A stretch of DNA of 64,000 nucleotides from CAVVFX01 sp963747535 (lineage in GTDB: Bacteria > Acidobacteriota > Terriglobia > Bryobacterales > Bryobacteraceae): NCBI GenBank assembly GCA_963747535.1, contig CAVVFX010000004.1, positions 186,001-250,000 on the forward strand, written 5' to 3'. Numbering within the stretch: position 1 is the first letter of the stretch; every line of letters starts with the position of its first letter. The notes beneath the pieces are model-generated. The model did not search any database. It was given only the letters and a program-made list of their open reading frames with translations, and was not told the DNA's origin. This document shows, piece by piece, positions 43,211 through 52,140 of this stretch. A program made the translations under genes and the position numbers.

Positions 43211-43777
43211 ATGAACAACTTTGCGACTCTTTACGAGGTACGCAGGCGCCGAGAACTTCGCTCGGGATACACGCTGCGATCTGTTCCTGCCGGTGGTATT
43301 GACTGGACTGTTGGCTACGAGGCGTCGATTAGCGTTTATTCCTCTCCGTCCGGTGCAAGTGTTTCCAAAGACGATGCGATGCTGGAGACTATTGAAATTG
43401 TTCAGAGAAGTGGCCAGGCACGGTCTGAGGCTGACTACGACGCGGCAGTCGTTGAGCTCTGTAAGCTGTTAAGCTACGATCCTGCGCCTGGTCATGGTCC
43501 TGACGAGGATGACTCTTCTCTCGCCGAGAGGGCTTCTGCGGCTTTGGACGAGATGGCAGAGGAGAACCCGTCTCTCCAGTATCGAATCGGCCTTGAGGGA
43601 CTTAAGAGTCCTTGGACTTGCATCGAAAAATGGGGGATCGAAAAGCTGGGAAATTCACGCCGAAGAGAGGCGATTGATCCGCTTAGGAAGATCATTCAAG
43701 AATATTCTTCGCGCCCGGCTTTGTCCGATCTTTCGCAGGCGGCGAGGAGGGCTTTGCAAAAGATCGGGGCCGAATGA
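43211..43777 (+). CDS. Plus-strand cargo gene, HEAT-like helical protein
   Basis: It is transcribed against the tail operon. The C-terminal part (RIGLEGLKSPWTCIEKWGIE, then NSRRREAIDPLRKIIQEYSS and LSQAARRALQKIG) has HEAT-repeat spacing; the middle is acidic (YDPAPGHGPDEDDSSLAERA). The true start may be the ATG at 43379 (MLETIEIVQRSGQ), since the upstream part has no ribosome site and is of different composition. A TACAAT box at about 43147-43152 could be its own promoter. A moron with host-fitness or anti-phage role is possible, but unproven. Confidence 0.55.
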   Translation: MNNFATLYEVRRRRELRSGYTLRSVPAGGIDWTVGYEASISVYSSPSGASVSKDDAMLETIEIVQRSGQARSEADYDAAVVELCKLLSYDPAPGHGPDEDDSSLAERASAALDEMAEENPSLQYRIGLEGLKSPWTCIEKWGIEKLGNSRRREAIDPLRKIIQEYSSRPALSDLSQAARRALQKIGAE

Positions 43778-43958
43778 TGATTGAGTTTGATGGTCACGCT
43801 GCTTAAACGCGCGGTTTGCAGCCCGGGTGGCCTTCGCGTCCGGTTTGTCGGGCGAGCAGCGCACAGCGCACCCACAATCGATCCTGGCCCGACACAGCAG
43901 CATTAGCGAACCGAAAGCCACTTGCTTGGTTTGTCGGTAAACCCGTACGGTTGGCCCG

Positions 43959-44312
43959 CTACTGCGAACTCCTGCCGCCGCCCATCTGCTCGTGTCGCTG
44001 GGCTTCTATCAACTCCAGCACTCGGAACTCCTCTTCGGTGATGTCCCCCAGCGTGATCGTCAGTCCGATGCTCTTCGCGTTGAGAATGCGGAAACACCGC
44101 CGGACGAGAGCGCCGTTCGGCGCATCCATCGCCTCTTCGAGCAGATTCTTCGGACAGCCGGGGCCATGGCTCACATCGATAGCCTGCCAATTCGCGCCGC
44201 ACGCGGGACAGCCATCGAGCTCGGCCTGCGCCGAGTAGCCGCATCGCCGGCATCGGAAGACACGATCGGAGCACTCTTCGTCAGCACCACACAAAGTTCC
44301 CTGATGCAGCAC
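43959..44312 (-). CDS. Second tail-chaperone-region protein with zinc ribbon
   Basis: The frame is open from 44684 and overlaps the chaperone gene, but protein-like sequence begins only near 44345; a GTG at 44312 is taken as the start, with no clear ribosome site. Two CxxC pairs (RVFRCRRCGYSA, GCPACGANW) indicate a zinc ribbon, and the end (TLGDITEEEFRVLELIEAQR) is typical of the proteins that follow the tail chaperone. In lambda the equivalent part (T) is made by a -1 frameshift from gene G; the frame relation here is also -1, but I see no canonical slippery heptamer. Confidence 0.55.
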   Translation of the reverse strand: MLHQGTLCGADEECSDRVFRCRRCGYSAQAELDGCPACGANWQAIDVSHGPGCPKNLLEEAMDAPNGALVRRCFRILNAKSIGLTITLGDITEEEFRVLELIEAQRHEQMGGGRSSQ

Positions 44313-44365
44313 CGACCGGATCAGAAAGCGAACGCCCGGCTCTTCCGGCCAGTCGCCGGGCGCGG

Positions 44366-44971
44366 CTATTCCGGGTCTTCTTCGGCCTCGATGGCCAGTT
44401 GCGCGATCACCTCGGACACCGCCGCCGATTTGTGCACGATCGGCACCGCGCCCGCATAACCGTCGTGCGAGATGTGCAGCTTGTCGTATAGCGCACCGCT
44501 CGGTTCCAGGAACGCACGCGTCTCGATCGAACGCCGCGCTGCCACCACGCTGGTTGAAGCACGCTCGTGATCCTGCATCTCCTTCGCGGTCGGCATCCGC
44601 AGCACGTGAATCACGCGCGCACCGGGAACCTTCATTTCGATCCGGTAATTGATCCCTTCGCGTTCGACGTCGGCCACCGCGCACCGCTCAATACGGCCGA
44701 TCACCATTCCGGCCTCGGCATCATCGAACACCGGACCGTCCTTATCGGTGCGAATCTTGCCGAATAGTTCCGCGTTGATCTTCGGCAGGTCCAGATCCTC
44801 ACTCTGCGACTTCCCGCGGCCGAGGAAACGCCGCACGGTCCGTTGTGCGCGCGCCCACGCGCACCACTGGTCATCGGTGGGGAACTTGACCTCGCAACTC
44901 TTCTCGCCGCCCGACAGGATCGGCACCACAAACGGCTTAGCCGCGTCAAAAACAGGTTTCGTCTCTTCCAT
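44366..44971 (-). CDS. Tail assembly chaperone (gpG-like)
   Basis: The 201-residue protein (KPFVVPILSGGEKSCEVKFP, then DDQWCAWARAQRTVRRFLGR and RVIHVLRMPTAKEMQDHERA) lies between the tail tube and the tape measure, which is the fixed place of tail chaperones. GAGAGG precedes the ATG. It would keep the tape measure soluble during tail assembly. A -1 shift near its end would join it to the next frame. Confidence 0.65.
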   Translation of the reverse strand: MEETKPVFDAAKPFVVPILSGGEKSCEVKFPTDDQWCAWARAQRTVRRFLGRGKSQSEDLDLPKINAELFGKIRTDKDGPVFDDAEAGMVIGRIERCAVADVEREGINYRIEMKVPGARVIHVLRMPTAKEMQDHERASTSVVAARRSIETRAFLEPSGALYDKLHISHDGYAGAVPIVHKSAAVSEVIAQLAIEAEEDPE

Positions 44972-44983
44972 CGCGTCCTCTCT

Positions 44984-46003
44984 TTACTGGCAGATTTTGT
45001 CGGTGCTGGACTTAATAACCGCGCTGAAAACGCCGCTGGTGGCGTTGTACTGAGGCTCGCCCGTTACCGAGACCGTGACGATGCCATCGACGTCACCGAG
45101 TTCGACCACCTTGAACGCCAGTTGCTGCCACGTGCCGGCGAAGGTGTCGTTGGCGCCGTTGCCCAACCCCACCGCGGCGGTTCCTGCGGTCAACGCCAGC
45201 AGAGTCGCCAGTTCGGTCGAGCCGCTGTTATAGCGTGCCACGTAGTTGAACGTCGGCATCCGGTCGCCAATCTCGAAACGGGCCTGGGTGGCATAGCCAT
45301 CCTGAAGCGCCGCGCCTGGAAAGAATCCCGGCCGGAAGTTATTGTCCCAGCCCATGTCGAGCGAGACGAAATTCTTGCCGGCAATGTAATCGACCCCGTT
45401 GATGGTGAGGGTCAGGCTCGGCGATTGCATTTCGTGCCACGTCATCGGCGCAGGCACGACGACAGCGCTCGGCGTGGTGTAAAGCCCGGTGGTCACGATG
45501 TCCTCGCTGACCACGGCACTGAGGCGTCCCGGACCCTGTTTAACGGAAAGTTTCCATCCTTTCACTGCGCAGCCGGTGAACAACTGGTCCAGCACCGCCG
45601 AACCGCCCGGCCGGATTTGCTGCACGAACTGGAAGTAGGGCGGTTCGAGGCCGTTGGTGTTGGTCGCGGGGTTGATCGGCGTGATGGTGTAGGTGAAGGG
45701 CCCGGTCGATCCGGTCTTCACGACGTTGCCGAGGCCGAAGCCCAGAGCATGCGCCAGGATCTCGCTAGACGCAGGACGCTCCGCCGTGTAAACCCCGTTA
45801 TCGCAATGAGACTTCCACTGCTGGGTCGGAAACTCGTGGCCCTTGCCGATCTCCGTCCGGTCGTCATCGTTGACGACCTTCTGCGACCAGGGTTTCTTAT
45901 TGAGATTCGGCAGCCGCCAGTATCCCGGAGTAGCGGGAGGGGTCGAAATGCTCGCCTGGACAGCGTAGCCCAGCCCGATCAGTAATTCGTTCAAATTAGC
46001 CAT
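44984..46003 (-). CDS. Major tail tube protein
   Basis: A 339-residue beta-rich protein (MANLNELLIGLGYAVQASIS, then EIGKGHEFPTQQWKSHCDNG and TFNYVARYNSGSTELATLLA) with the typical placement before the tail chaperone. The pattern of an N-terminal tube fold plus an exposed C-terminal add-on fits siphovirus tubes. AGGAG precedes the ATG. Gene order gives most of the support. Confidence 0.72.
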   Translation of the reverse strand: MANLNELLIGLGYAVQASISTPPATPGYWRLPNLNKKPWSQKVVNDDDRTEIGKGHEFPTQQWKSHCDNGVYTAERPASSEILAHALGFGLGNVVKTGSTGPFTYTITPINPATNTNGLEPPYFQFVQQIRPGGSAVLDQLFTGCAVKGWKLSVKQGPGRLSAVVSEDIVTTGLYTTPSAVVVPAPMTWHEMQSPSLTLTINGVDYIAGKNFVSLDMGWDNNFRPGFFPGAALQDGYATQARFEIGDRMPTFNYVARYNSGSTELATLLALTAGTAAVGLGNGANDTFAGTWQQLAFKVVELGDVDGIVTVSVTGEPQYNATSGVFSAVIKSSTDKICQ

Positions 46004-46005
46004 GG

Positions 46006-46185
46006 TTATTTCTCCTGATGCGCCTGCGCGTTGCTCATAACGGGCGGCGCTGGTGGGTGGTTGTCGATGAACACCTGGCGATAGCCAGCGACCATGAGTG
46101 GCACGAGGTCTTTGTTGGGGTCTGTCACCACAATTTCTTTCACGTCGCCCGCTGGCGACTCCATAAACACATTCGTGGGTTGCAT
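46006..46185 (-). CDS. Small tail-region protein (59 aa)
   Basis: GGGAGC lies upstream of the ATG at 46185, and the stop overlaps the ribosome site of the tube gene. The product reads MQPTNVFMESPAGDVKEIVV, then PLMVAGYRQVFIDNHPPAPP. It is short, with no membrane span or known family. Its steady position between the terminator-like and tube genes suggests a minor tail or linker role. Confidence 0.5.
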   Translation of the reverse strand: MQPTNVFMESPAGDVKEIVVTDPNKDLVPLMVAGYRQVFIDNHPPAPPVMSNAQAHQEK

Positions 46186-46197
46186 AGGAAAGCTCCC

Positions 46198-46692
46198 TTA
46201 TGGGTTCTGCGATTCGATCAAACTGGCCCGCACTTCGAAGTACTCGAAAGTGGCGCCGTCCGCGCTAATCACCACCGTGTTGCGCTGCGCCGAGGGGAGG
46301 TAGAAATCCATCGGCTCGCAGTTGGGATCAATGTTGGTGTGCAGCATCGTCAGGCTGGCTCCCGTTGGGACGTCGTTGACGATCCAGTTGAAGAGGTCCT
46401 CATAGCCGACGGCGGCATTCTCCGGCGTCCGCAGGTAGAGCGAAAATTCGTGCACGAAAACAAGGGCGTTCCCGAGTCTGCCCGGGCGCGTTCCGTGCCA
46501 GGCGATCAGGATGGAGCCGGGCGGCATCGACAGGATGGCCAGCCGGATGTTGTTCTGCGTTGCCTGGCCGAAAACGGTGGCGTTCTCGGTGTAGAACTGG
46601 ATCCGGCTCGCGTTACCGATTGCCGCAACCAGGTTCGGCAGAGCCTGAAGTGCAGTCACCCACTCCGCCAGGATCGTTTTCGGGTTAATCAT
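46198..46692 (-). CDS. Probable tail terminator protein
   Basis: The 164-residue product (MINPKTILAEWVTALQALPN, then SRIQFYTENATVFGQ and EPMDFYLPSAQRNTVVI) is alpha/beta and sits directly before the tail tube, where lambda-like phages encode the tail-terminator (gpU-like) protein. It overlaps the upstream joining gene by 8 bases. Assignment is by order and size. Confidence 0.55.
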   Translation of the reverse strand: MINPKTILAEWVTALQALPNLVAAIGNASRIQFYTENATVFGQATQNNIRLAILSMPPGSILIAWHGTRPGRLGNALVFVHEFSLYLRTPENAAVGYEDLFNWIVNDVPTGASLTMLHTNIDPNCEPMDFYLPSAQRNTVVISADGATFEYFEVRASLIESQNP

Positions 46693-47026
46693 TTTGCACT
46701 TGCCCAGCCCGCACCATCATCGAGAGCTCGACCATGCCGTAAGGGTCCGGCTGGCGGACCGTGGTCACGACGAACTGTGAGCCCCAGGCAGTCACCCAAT
46801 CACCGCGCCGGGGGAAGTTTGCAAGATCAGCAGGATTGACTGAGATCTCCTCGAAGTTCGCCAGCGCGCCAGATTCCTCGCGTACGCGGGCGTGGCGAAC
46901 GGCGGTGATCGTGATCGGATCATCCGTTGCCACACCCGCTTGCACAGATTGATACACCACCGGCTCACCGAATGTTTCCTGCATAGCAGCATTCACCGCT
47001 GCACCGAGAGTGGGCCAGTCGGACAT
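46685..47026 (-). CDS. Head-tail joining protein (gpFII-like)
   Basis: A 113-residue beta-barrel-like protein (MSDWPTLGAAVNAAMQETFG, then ANFPRRGDWVTAWGSQFVVT and VELSMMVRAGQVQ). This matches small head-tail joining proteins of the FII class. Its ATG overlaps the DUF2190 stop as TAATG. It would link portal-connector to tail. Confidence 0.65.
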   Translation of the reverse strand: MSDWPTLGAAVNAAMQETFGEPVVYQSVQAGVATDDPITITAVRHARVREESGALANFEEISVNPADLANFPRRGDWVTAWGSQFVVTTVRQPDPYGMVELSMMVRAGQVQND

Positions 47027-47820
47027 TAGTTGAGCGTGATGATCGAATAGAACACGGTGATGATCATTGTGCCGTTGCCGGTGGCGAACGCGGCAGTGCC
47101 ATTCGTGATGTCGATGCCAGTCGCGGCGGGCGGCTGGATGACACCCGTGGGCGGTGGCACGACGTTTTCGGTCCCGGTCGCGCTATTGATAGTGGCGGCC
47201 GGAACGTTCGACGAGTGCGGCACGATCGCTGTCCCGTGATACTGGAACGACACCGCCCCGCCTCCCGTGAACTGCGTGCCGCCAGGCTTCACCTGCACGA
47301 TGAACTGATCGACGACTAGCACCTGCCCGGCCGCCGGCGCGGACAAGATCCCGACGGGCGTTCCAGACATAGCCATGATCTGCGCCGCCGTAAGCGTCAC
47401 GACAGCTTTCTGGATCAGCGAAGGATCAGTATCCGCCGCCTCAACCGGGCCGAAGCTGAGCGGGATCAGCCGCACGCGAACGGTGACATCGGTGGTCTGG
47501 CCGCCAGGCGCATTGACGCCGCTCGCCTGGCTCAGTACGGCGAAGCCGATCTCCTTATTCGCTGTCCCGGCGGCAGTTAAGGGGCTAGACGTGGCCTGCA
47601 GGATCGTGTTGTTCCAGAAGACTTTGTCTCCCGAGTTGAACGTGCTCGTGTCCTTGGCCAGATCGAACACGCCTTCCACCACCAACTCGCTCGAGTCGCC
47701 GGTGTTCTGATTGTTGACCGAGACGCCGAAAATGTTACCGACCTGACAACCGCCACCGCTGAGTAACGCAAAGGGCGCGATCACCGTGAGAGTTTGACCT
47801 TGCTGAACGTAATTCTGCAT
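47026..47820 (-). CDS. DUF2190-like capsid accessory protein
   Basis: The start at 47820 (MQNYVQQGQTLTVIAPFALL) follows CAGGAG. The first about 110 residues match DUF2190 (GGCQVGNIFGVSVNNQNTGD, ELVVEGVFDLAKDTS, NKEIGFAVLSQASG), a virion family found between capsid and joining genes and thought to decorate the head. The C-terminal about 150 residues are an added beta-rich domain (PVGILSAPAAGQVLVVDQFI, FATGNGTMIITVFYSI). Length is about twice the usual DUF2190. Confidence 0.7.
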   Translation of the reverse strand: MQNYVQQGQTLTVIAPFALLSGGGCQVGNIFGVSVNNQNTGDSSELVVEGVFDLAKDTSTFNSGDKVFWNNTILQATSSPLTAAGTANKEIGFAVLSQASGVNAPGGQTTDVTVRVRLIPLSFGPVEAADTDPSLIQKAVVTLTAAQIMAMSGTPVGILSAPAAGQVLVVDQFIVQVKPGGTQFTGGGAVSFQYHGTAIVPHSSNVPAATINSATGTENVVPPPTGVIQPPAATGIDITNGTAAFATGNGTMIITVFYSIITLN

Positions 47821-47894
47821 CGATTTGTCTCCTGTTCTTTCGGGGGCGACTTGCGCCGCCCCCATTCTGTTGTGGTTTAGCTGCGACGCGTTCT

Positions 47895-50164
47895 CTACTG
47901 GCCAGCGTTCTTCTGCAGACCGCGGTAGTCGAGAGCCGCCGCGCCGAAATCCATGCGCGCCTTGATCTCGACACCATCCACTTCGAAGCCCTGCTTGGTT
48001 TCGATGTACACGCCCTGCTGACCTTCCAGGTAGCAGTACTCCACCGTATCGATCTGCGCCGGATCCGCAACCAGATACCAGGCCGTAGTTCCATTCGTCG
48101 CGGCATCGAGACGCGGTTCGACCACAGGAATCAGACTGCGCACCCACTCCGGCACAACCTTCGTCGCGTCGGCCGAAGCAATGTTGATCGGGTACACCAA
48201 CTGGAGCATGTAAGTCTCCAGCGCAGTCGGCACGGCGATAAAGCGCGGAATGAGATTCAGCGGAGTGCCCTGCGGTCCCTTCTGCATCCGCATAGCGCCG
48301 CGTGCCTTGCCGAGGGCGGTGAGAGGCGCTGCGTTTTGCACGGTGGTATCGATGCTGCTGGCTGCGCCGGTCAGCAGGTTGCCGTGATTGCCATTGAACA
48401 GCGTCGTGGAGGTCTTGTCGCCAGCATATACAGCCGCCGGATTCGAAATGACGATGCCCCAGACCGTGTTCGATTCGAGCTGCGCGGCCGCCACGCCAAG
48501 CAATGCCGGAACGCGAGTGAAGGCCTGGAGGTCGTCATTGATGATGACCTTGCGAGTCAACGCCACGATCTCGCCGTAGGTGTTGAGCGCGTAGTTGATG
48601 TTGTTGTCGGTCAGGTTCGCGCGGTGGTACTCGCCCTTTTCATTCAACGCCTGCAAGGCAGGCGCATCGGCGAGCATCACGCGGTTGATGGGCTTGAAGT
48701 CCTGCGCCGTCACCTGCCGGCAGAACGGCTGGAAGGTGCGCGGATAGGCTTCATACCCCTGCCGCAGAGTCTTGTTGGCGACGTTGGCCAGGATCGCAGG
48801 GAAGTCCGACGTCGATTCGGCGCCGCCCACGAAGAACTCCGGTCCCCGCGAAGATGCCTGGAGAGCCAGCTCCGCAATCCGCGTCACGTCCATCCCGCGC
48901 GGGTTCGTGCCGCGCAGTTCCAAGGCTTCCTTCGCCATGTCGATGAGCTTAAAGTTGCGGTACTCGCGGGCCATCTCAACGGCGCGCCGCTGCTGCTCGG
49001 GACCGTAGCCATCGAGATATTCCCCAGCGTCATTTCCGTTGTGGTCCCGGCGCCGCGCCAGGAAGAACCGCCCATCCGCCCGCAGCAGCAGTGCCATCTG
49101 CATGCAGGCCAGGCGCTGCTCCATGCCGTCACGCGTCACCGAGGTACCACCCTCGCCACGTATTGGGAATTCCGGACCCGCGACGCCGGCGCGCGGCGGA
49201 ACGCCTTGCTGGCCCGTCTTCGAGAGATGGACGAACAGTTCCTTCCGGGCCTGATCGACGGATACGCCCTTGGTGATGAACTCGGCGGTAACGGTTTCGT
49301 CGATCCCGTATTTGATTGCGGTGACGCCCAGCGCTTGGATCTCGCTGATGCGCTCCCGTTCGGCCTGGACCGCCTCGTCCCGCGCGGCGGCCAGGGCCTG
49401 TTCGTTTGCAGCACGGGCATCCGCGCCCGTAGCCTGCGTAGTCGTTTGTTCCATTGCAGGTTTCTCCTTTGGTGGGCTGATTGCCCGTAATGCATCGGTC
49501 AAGCCGGGTTTCTCCGGTGTGGCCGAAGTCGTGACTTCTTCCGTCGGTTGCGCGCTCAGAAAGCACGTGTTGAAATCGGCCGGCACCGTACAAGGTGAGA
49601 TCTCGAACGGTTCCCAGTCAGTCGCCTTGAACATGCCGATTTCTTTATCGTTCAGGTAGGGCGTTTGCCTTCCGGCATTCCTTCGGTCTGCGCCTCGACC
49701 TTTTCACGGTTATAAATGAACGTGCCGAAGCTGAGGTTCTGCAGAATGCCGGTACTGGCTTTGCGGAACATCTCAGCGCCATCCGGATCGCCAAGATCGA
49801 ATTGCAGCGTGGCCATGCCCTTATCGCCGTTGGGCCACGCGCGCCGCACCACGCCCAACTGAGCCCGAGTGCCAACCTTGCCCGCGATCAGCGACTTGAA
49901 ATCGTCGCCGGTGAAATGAGTGTCGAAGACCGGCGCGCCGTTGTTCAGCCGGTCGAAGCGGCAGCCCTGCATGTCGAGCTGGAGCATGTAAGGTTCGCCA
50001 GTCGCGCGGTCGATCCGCGGCACGGCGGCCCCGCTGTACCAGACCACATCGATGGTGCCGTCCTTGGCGTTGGCAGTGCTCGGCACTACTTGGGCATCGG
50101 CGGAGAAGACTTCCGCGTCAACCTGGTCGGTCGGCTGCGCGCCGGCAATTACCTGTGGATTCAT
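47895..50164 (-). pseudogene. Prohead protease/major capsid fusion, interrupted by a -1 frameshift
   Basis: Two frames form one gene. The first (49652-50164, 170 aa from an ATG with GGAAGG) is the N-terminal half of a prohead serine protease (GAPVFDTHFTGDDFKSLIAG, ILQNLSFGTFIYN). The second (47895 to about 49655) continues it with the diagnostic KATDWEPFEISPCTVPADFN, then a linker helix (AAARDEAVQAERERISEIQA) and an HK97-like capsid domain (FPAILANVANKTLRQGYEAY, then LLGVAAAQLESNTVWG). Around 49655 the first frame ends RPT-stop while a -1 shift gives RPYLNDKEIGMFKA. Fusions of this type are a known capsid class. No canonical slippery site is seen, so mutation or error is likelier than programmed shift. 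Confidence 0.75.
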
Positions 50165-50190
50165 TCGGTCCTTCCCTTGTATGTGAGTTT

Positions 50191-51880
50191 TCAGCCACGA
50201 TAGAGCCGAGACGCAGATTCGAAGCTGCCGCCGACGCGCGACATGCCAGCAACGACGAGGTCCTTCACCATCCCTAGATCCTCGTCCGATAGTGCAGCGA
50301 AGCCCTGGCCGCCGGATTTGCCGGGAGCGGCTTTGCTACTCGGTGTCCGCTCCTCCGTTCCCGCCGGCTGCTCCTGGCCGCGCAGCGTGGTATTGCGCGG
50401 GTCCGAGTCCAGGATGATTTCGAATTTGTCCACCAGCTTGTTGAACAGCGCAATCTGCTCCAACTGGGTAGTGGGATCGTAACCGTTCTCCAGCACAGCT
50501 TCGAACCAGGTCTTCCGGCCCATGCGGACATCTTTCAAAACTGCCTCAGCGTCCTTGACCGGATCGACCGATTCAAACCGCGGCGCGGTCCACTGGACGC
50601 TGCGCAGCCCGATCTTCGGATCGTTAGCGACGCTCTGCGGAATCTTGCCGAGCAGAATCAGCGTGTCGATGAAGCGCCGCCACACCGGCATTGCGAACAA
50701 CGGGATCAAGGTGAGCCAACGGAAAGCCTCGACCGTGTTGCGGAAGCCCAACATGCCACCGCGCCAAGAGGAGTAATTCACCTGCGACATATCGCCGGTG
50801 CCGAGTTCGTAAGGCAGGCCGATGCCGGCCATGATGCCTTGCAACTCGGTCATCTTGTATTCGCGGTAGCCGCCCGCCGCCGGCGGGTTGTTGAACTTGA
50901 TCTCCTGGCCAGGCTTCAGATACTCGACCATACCGGGCTGAAAAGTCTCGACCGGTAGCCCGCTCGACGGATCCTTTCCTACCAGACCCATCGGATCGCC
51001 ATCAATGCCTTCCGGTTGCTGCACGAAGGCGGTCACACACGCTTCGACCTTCTTGCGCACCCGCTCCGCGTCGCAGTAATCGTCAAGATCCCGGAGCGCC
51101 ATCATCACGGGCGCCAGCCACGGCACGCCGCGCACCTGTCCGGGCCGGAGCACGCGGTAGACGTGCATGATCTGGTCGGCCGGTACCGGCTGGCTGACGA
51201 TTCCGCCGCGCGGATTGAGGATCAGCACGCCGCCCGGGATGATAAGTGAACAGCCAGTACGCGACGCGCCGGCCCAGTTCATCGAACTGCACGCCCTCCA
51301 TCACATGGCCGTTGACCAGCCCCATCGTCCGGGCCTGATCGAGGAAGTCCGCTTCGAGCATTTGAAGCTGCAGCGGAACGCGCAGGCCTGCATCCAAAGG
51401 ACGCGGCCGAAACCGCACGATCGCTTCTCCCGATTCCGCCATGGTGCGGACGGTCAGCGTCTGCATGCCATAGAAGTCCAGGCGCTGCGGCGTGTCGCAG
51501 GCGTCCGCGAAGTACTGCCACTCAGCGTCGATGATCTTGTCGATCGCGGTATTGCCGGTCTTAGCCTTCGGTACGATCCCGGTCCCGACCACGTTGCCGG
51601 CCAACTCTTCGATCGCGCGCGCTGCATAAGGATTGTTGCGGATCAGATCGCGGCTCCGGTTGCGGAGCCAGATGAGCGATCCCATCAACTCAACGTTGGC
51701 GTCCGTCGAGGCGGCGTACCAGCCATGGGCGCGGCGGCCGGCGGTAGCGCCGTCGTAGCGGAATCGCTGTGCGTGGCGCTCCAGGTAGCCGGTGGTCAAT
51801 TCCAGCGCCACGCGACTGCGTGCACGTTGCAGCGCCACGCGCGGCGCCACGACACTGATGGCCTTATCGAGAAGATTCAT
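50191..51880 (-). pseudogene. Lambda-type portal protein, interrupted by a +1 frameshift
   Basis: The start MNLLDKAISVVAPRVALQRA lies 4 bases after the gpW-like stop. The N-terminal half (NPYAARAIEELAGNVVGTGI, then MLEADFLDQARTMGLVNGHV) and C-terminal half (VSQPVPADQIMHVYRVLRPG, then NYSSWRGGMLGFRN) are both classic lambda-family portal, but lie in different frames. The break is at about 51240 within CCCGGGCGG: one frame gives YHPGRRA, the other GGVLILNPRGG; one extra base explains it. A working portal of about 562 residues would result if it were corrected. The portal is the DNA entry ring of the head, so the phage cannot be viable if the shift is real. Confidence 0.85.
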
Positions 51881-51884
51881 TTCG

Positions 51885-52139
51885 TCACCACCGATCGGAC
51901 AACGTTGGCCCGGTCGGTCCATCGCCACGCTGATGTTGCGCCAATCGAACGCGGCTGCCAGTCTGCCCGCTGGCCTGCCGGATGTCCTCTTCGATCTCGG
52001 CTTTCGCCTTGCGCAGTTCGTCCATTGATCGGTAGGTCAGCTCCCGCCCATCCGGGAACCGTACCTTGAGCGTTGGACTGCCGATCGCTTGGTTGATCGT
52101 GTCCAGGTTCGCCTGCAATTGCTGAATCGTCAGAGCCAT
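51885..52139 (-). CDS. gpW-like head completion protein
   Basis: The 84-residue protein starts 1 base after the terminase stop (MALTIQQLQANLDTINQAIG) and carries the gpW signature PTLKVRFPDGRELTYRSMDE, followed by a charged helix. gpW stabilises packaged DNA and prepares the head for tail joining. The place between terminase and portal is the same as in lambda. Confidence 0.78.
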   Translation of the reverse strand: MALTIQQLQANLDTINQAIGSPTLKVRFPDGRELTYRSMDELRKAKAEIEEDIRQASGQTGSRVRLAQHQRGDGPTGPTLSDRW

Positions 52140-52140
52140 A

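Noticed and set aside
44366..44684. Extended 241-codon start of the zinc-ribbon tail gene
   Set aside because: The first 110 codons are an Arg/Ala-rich shadow of the chaperone gene.
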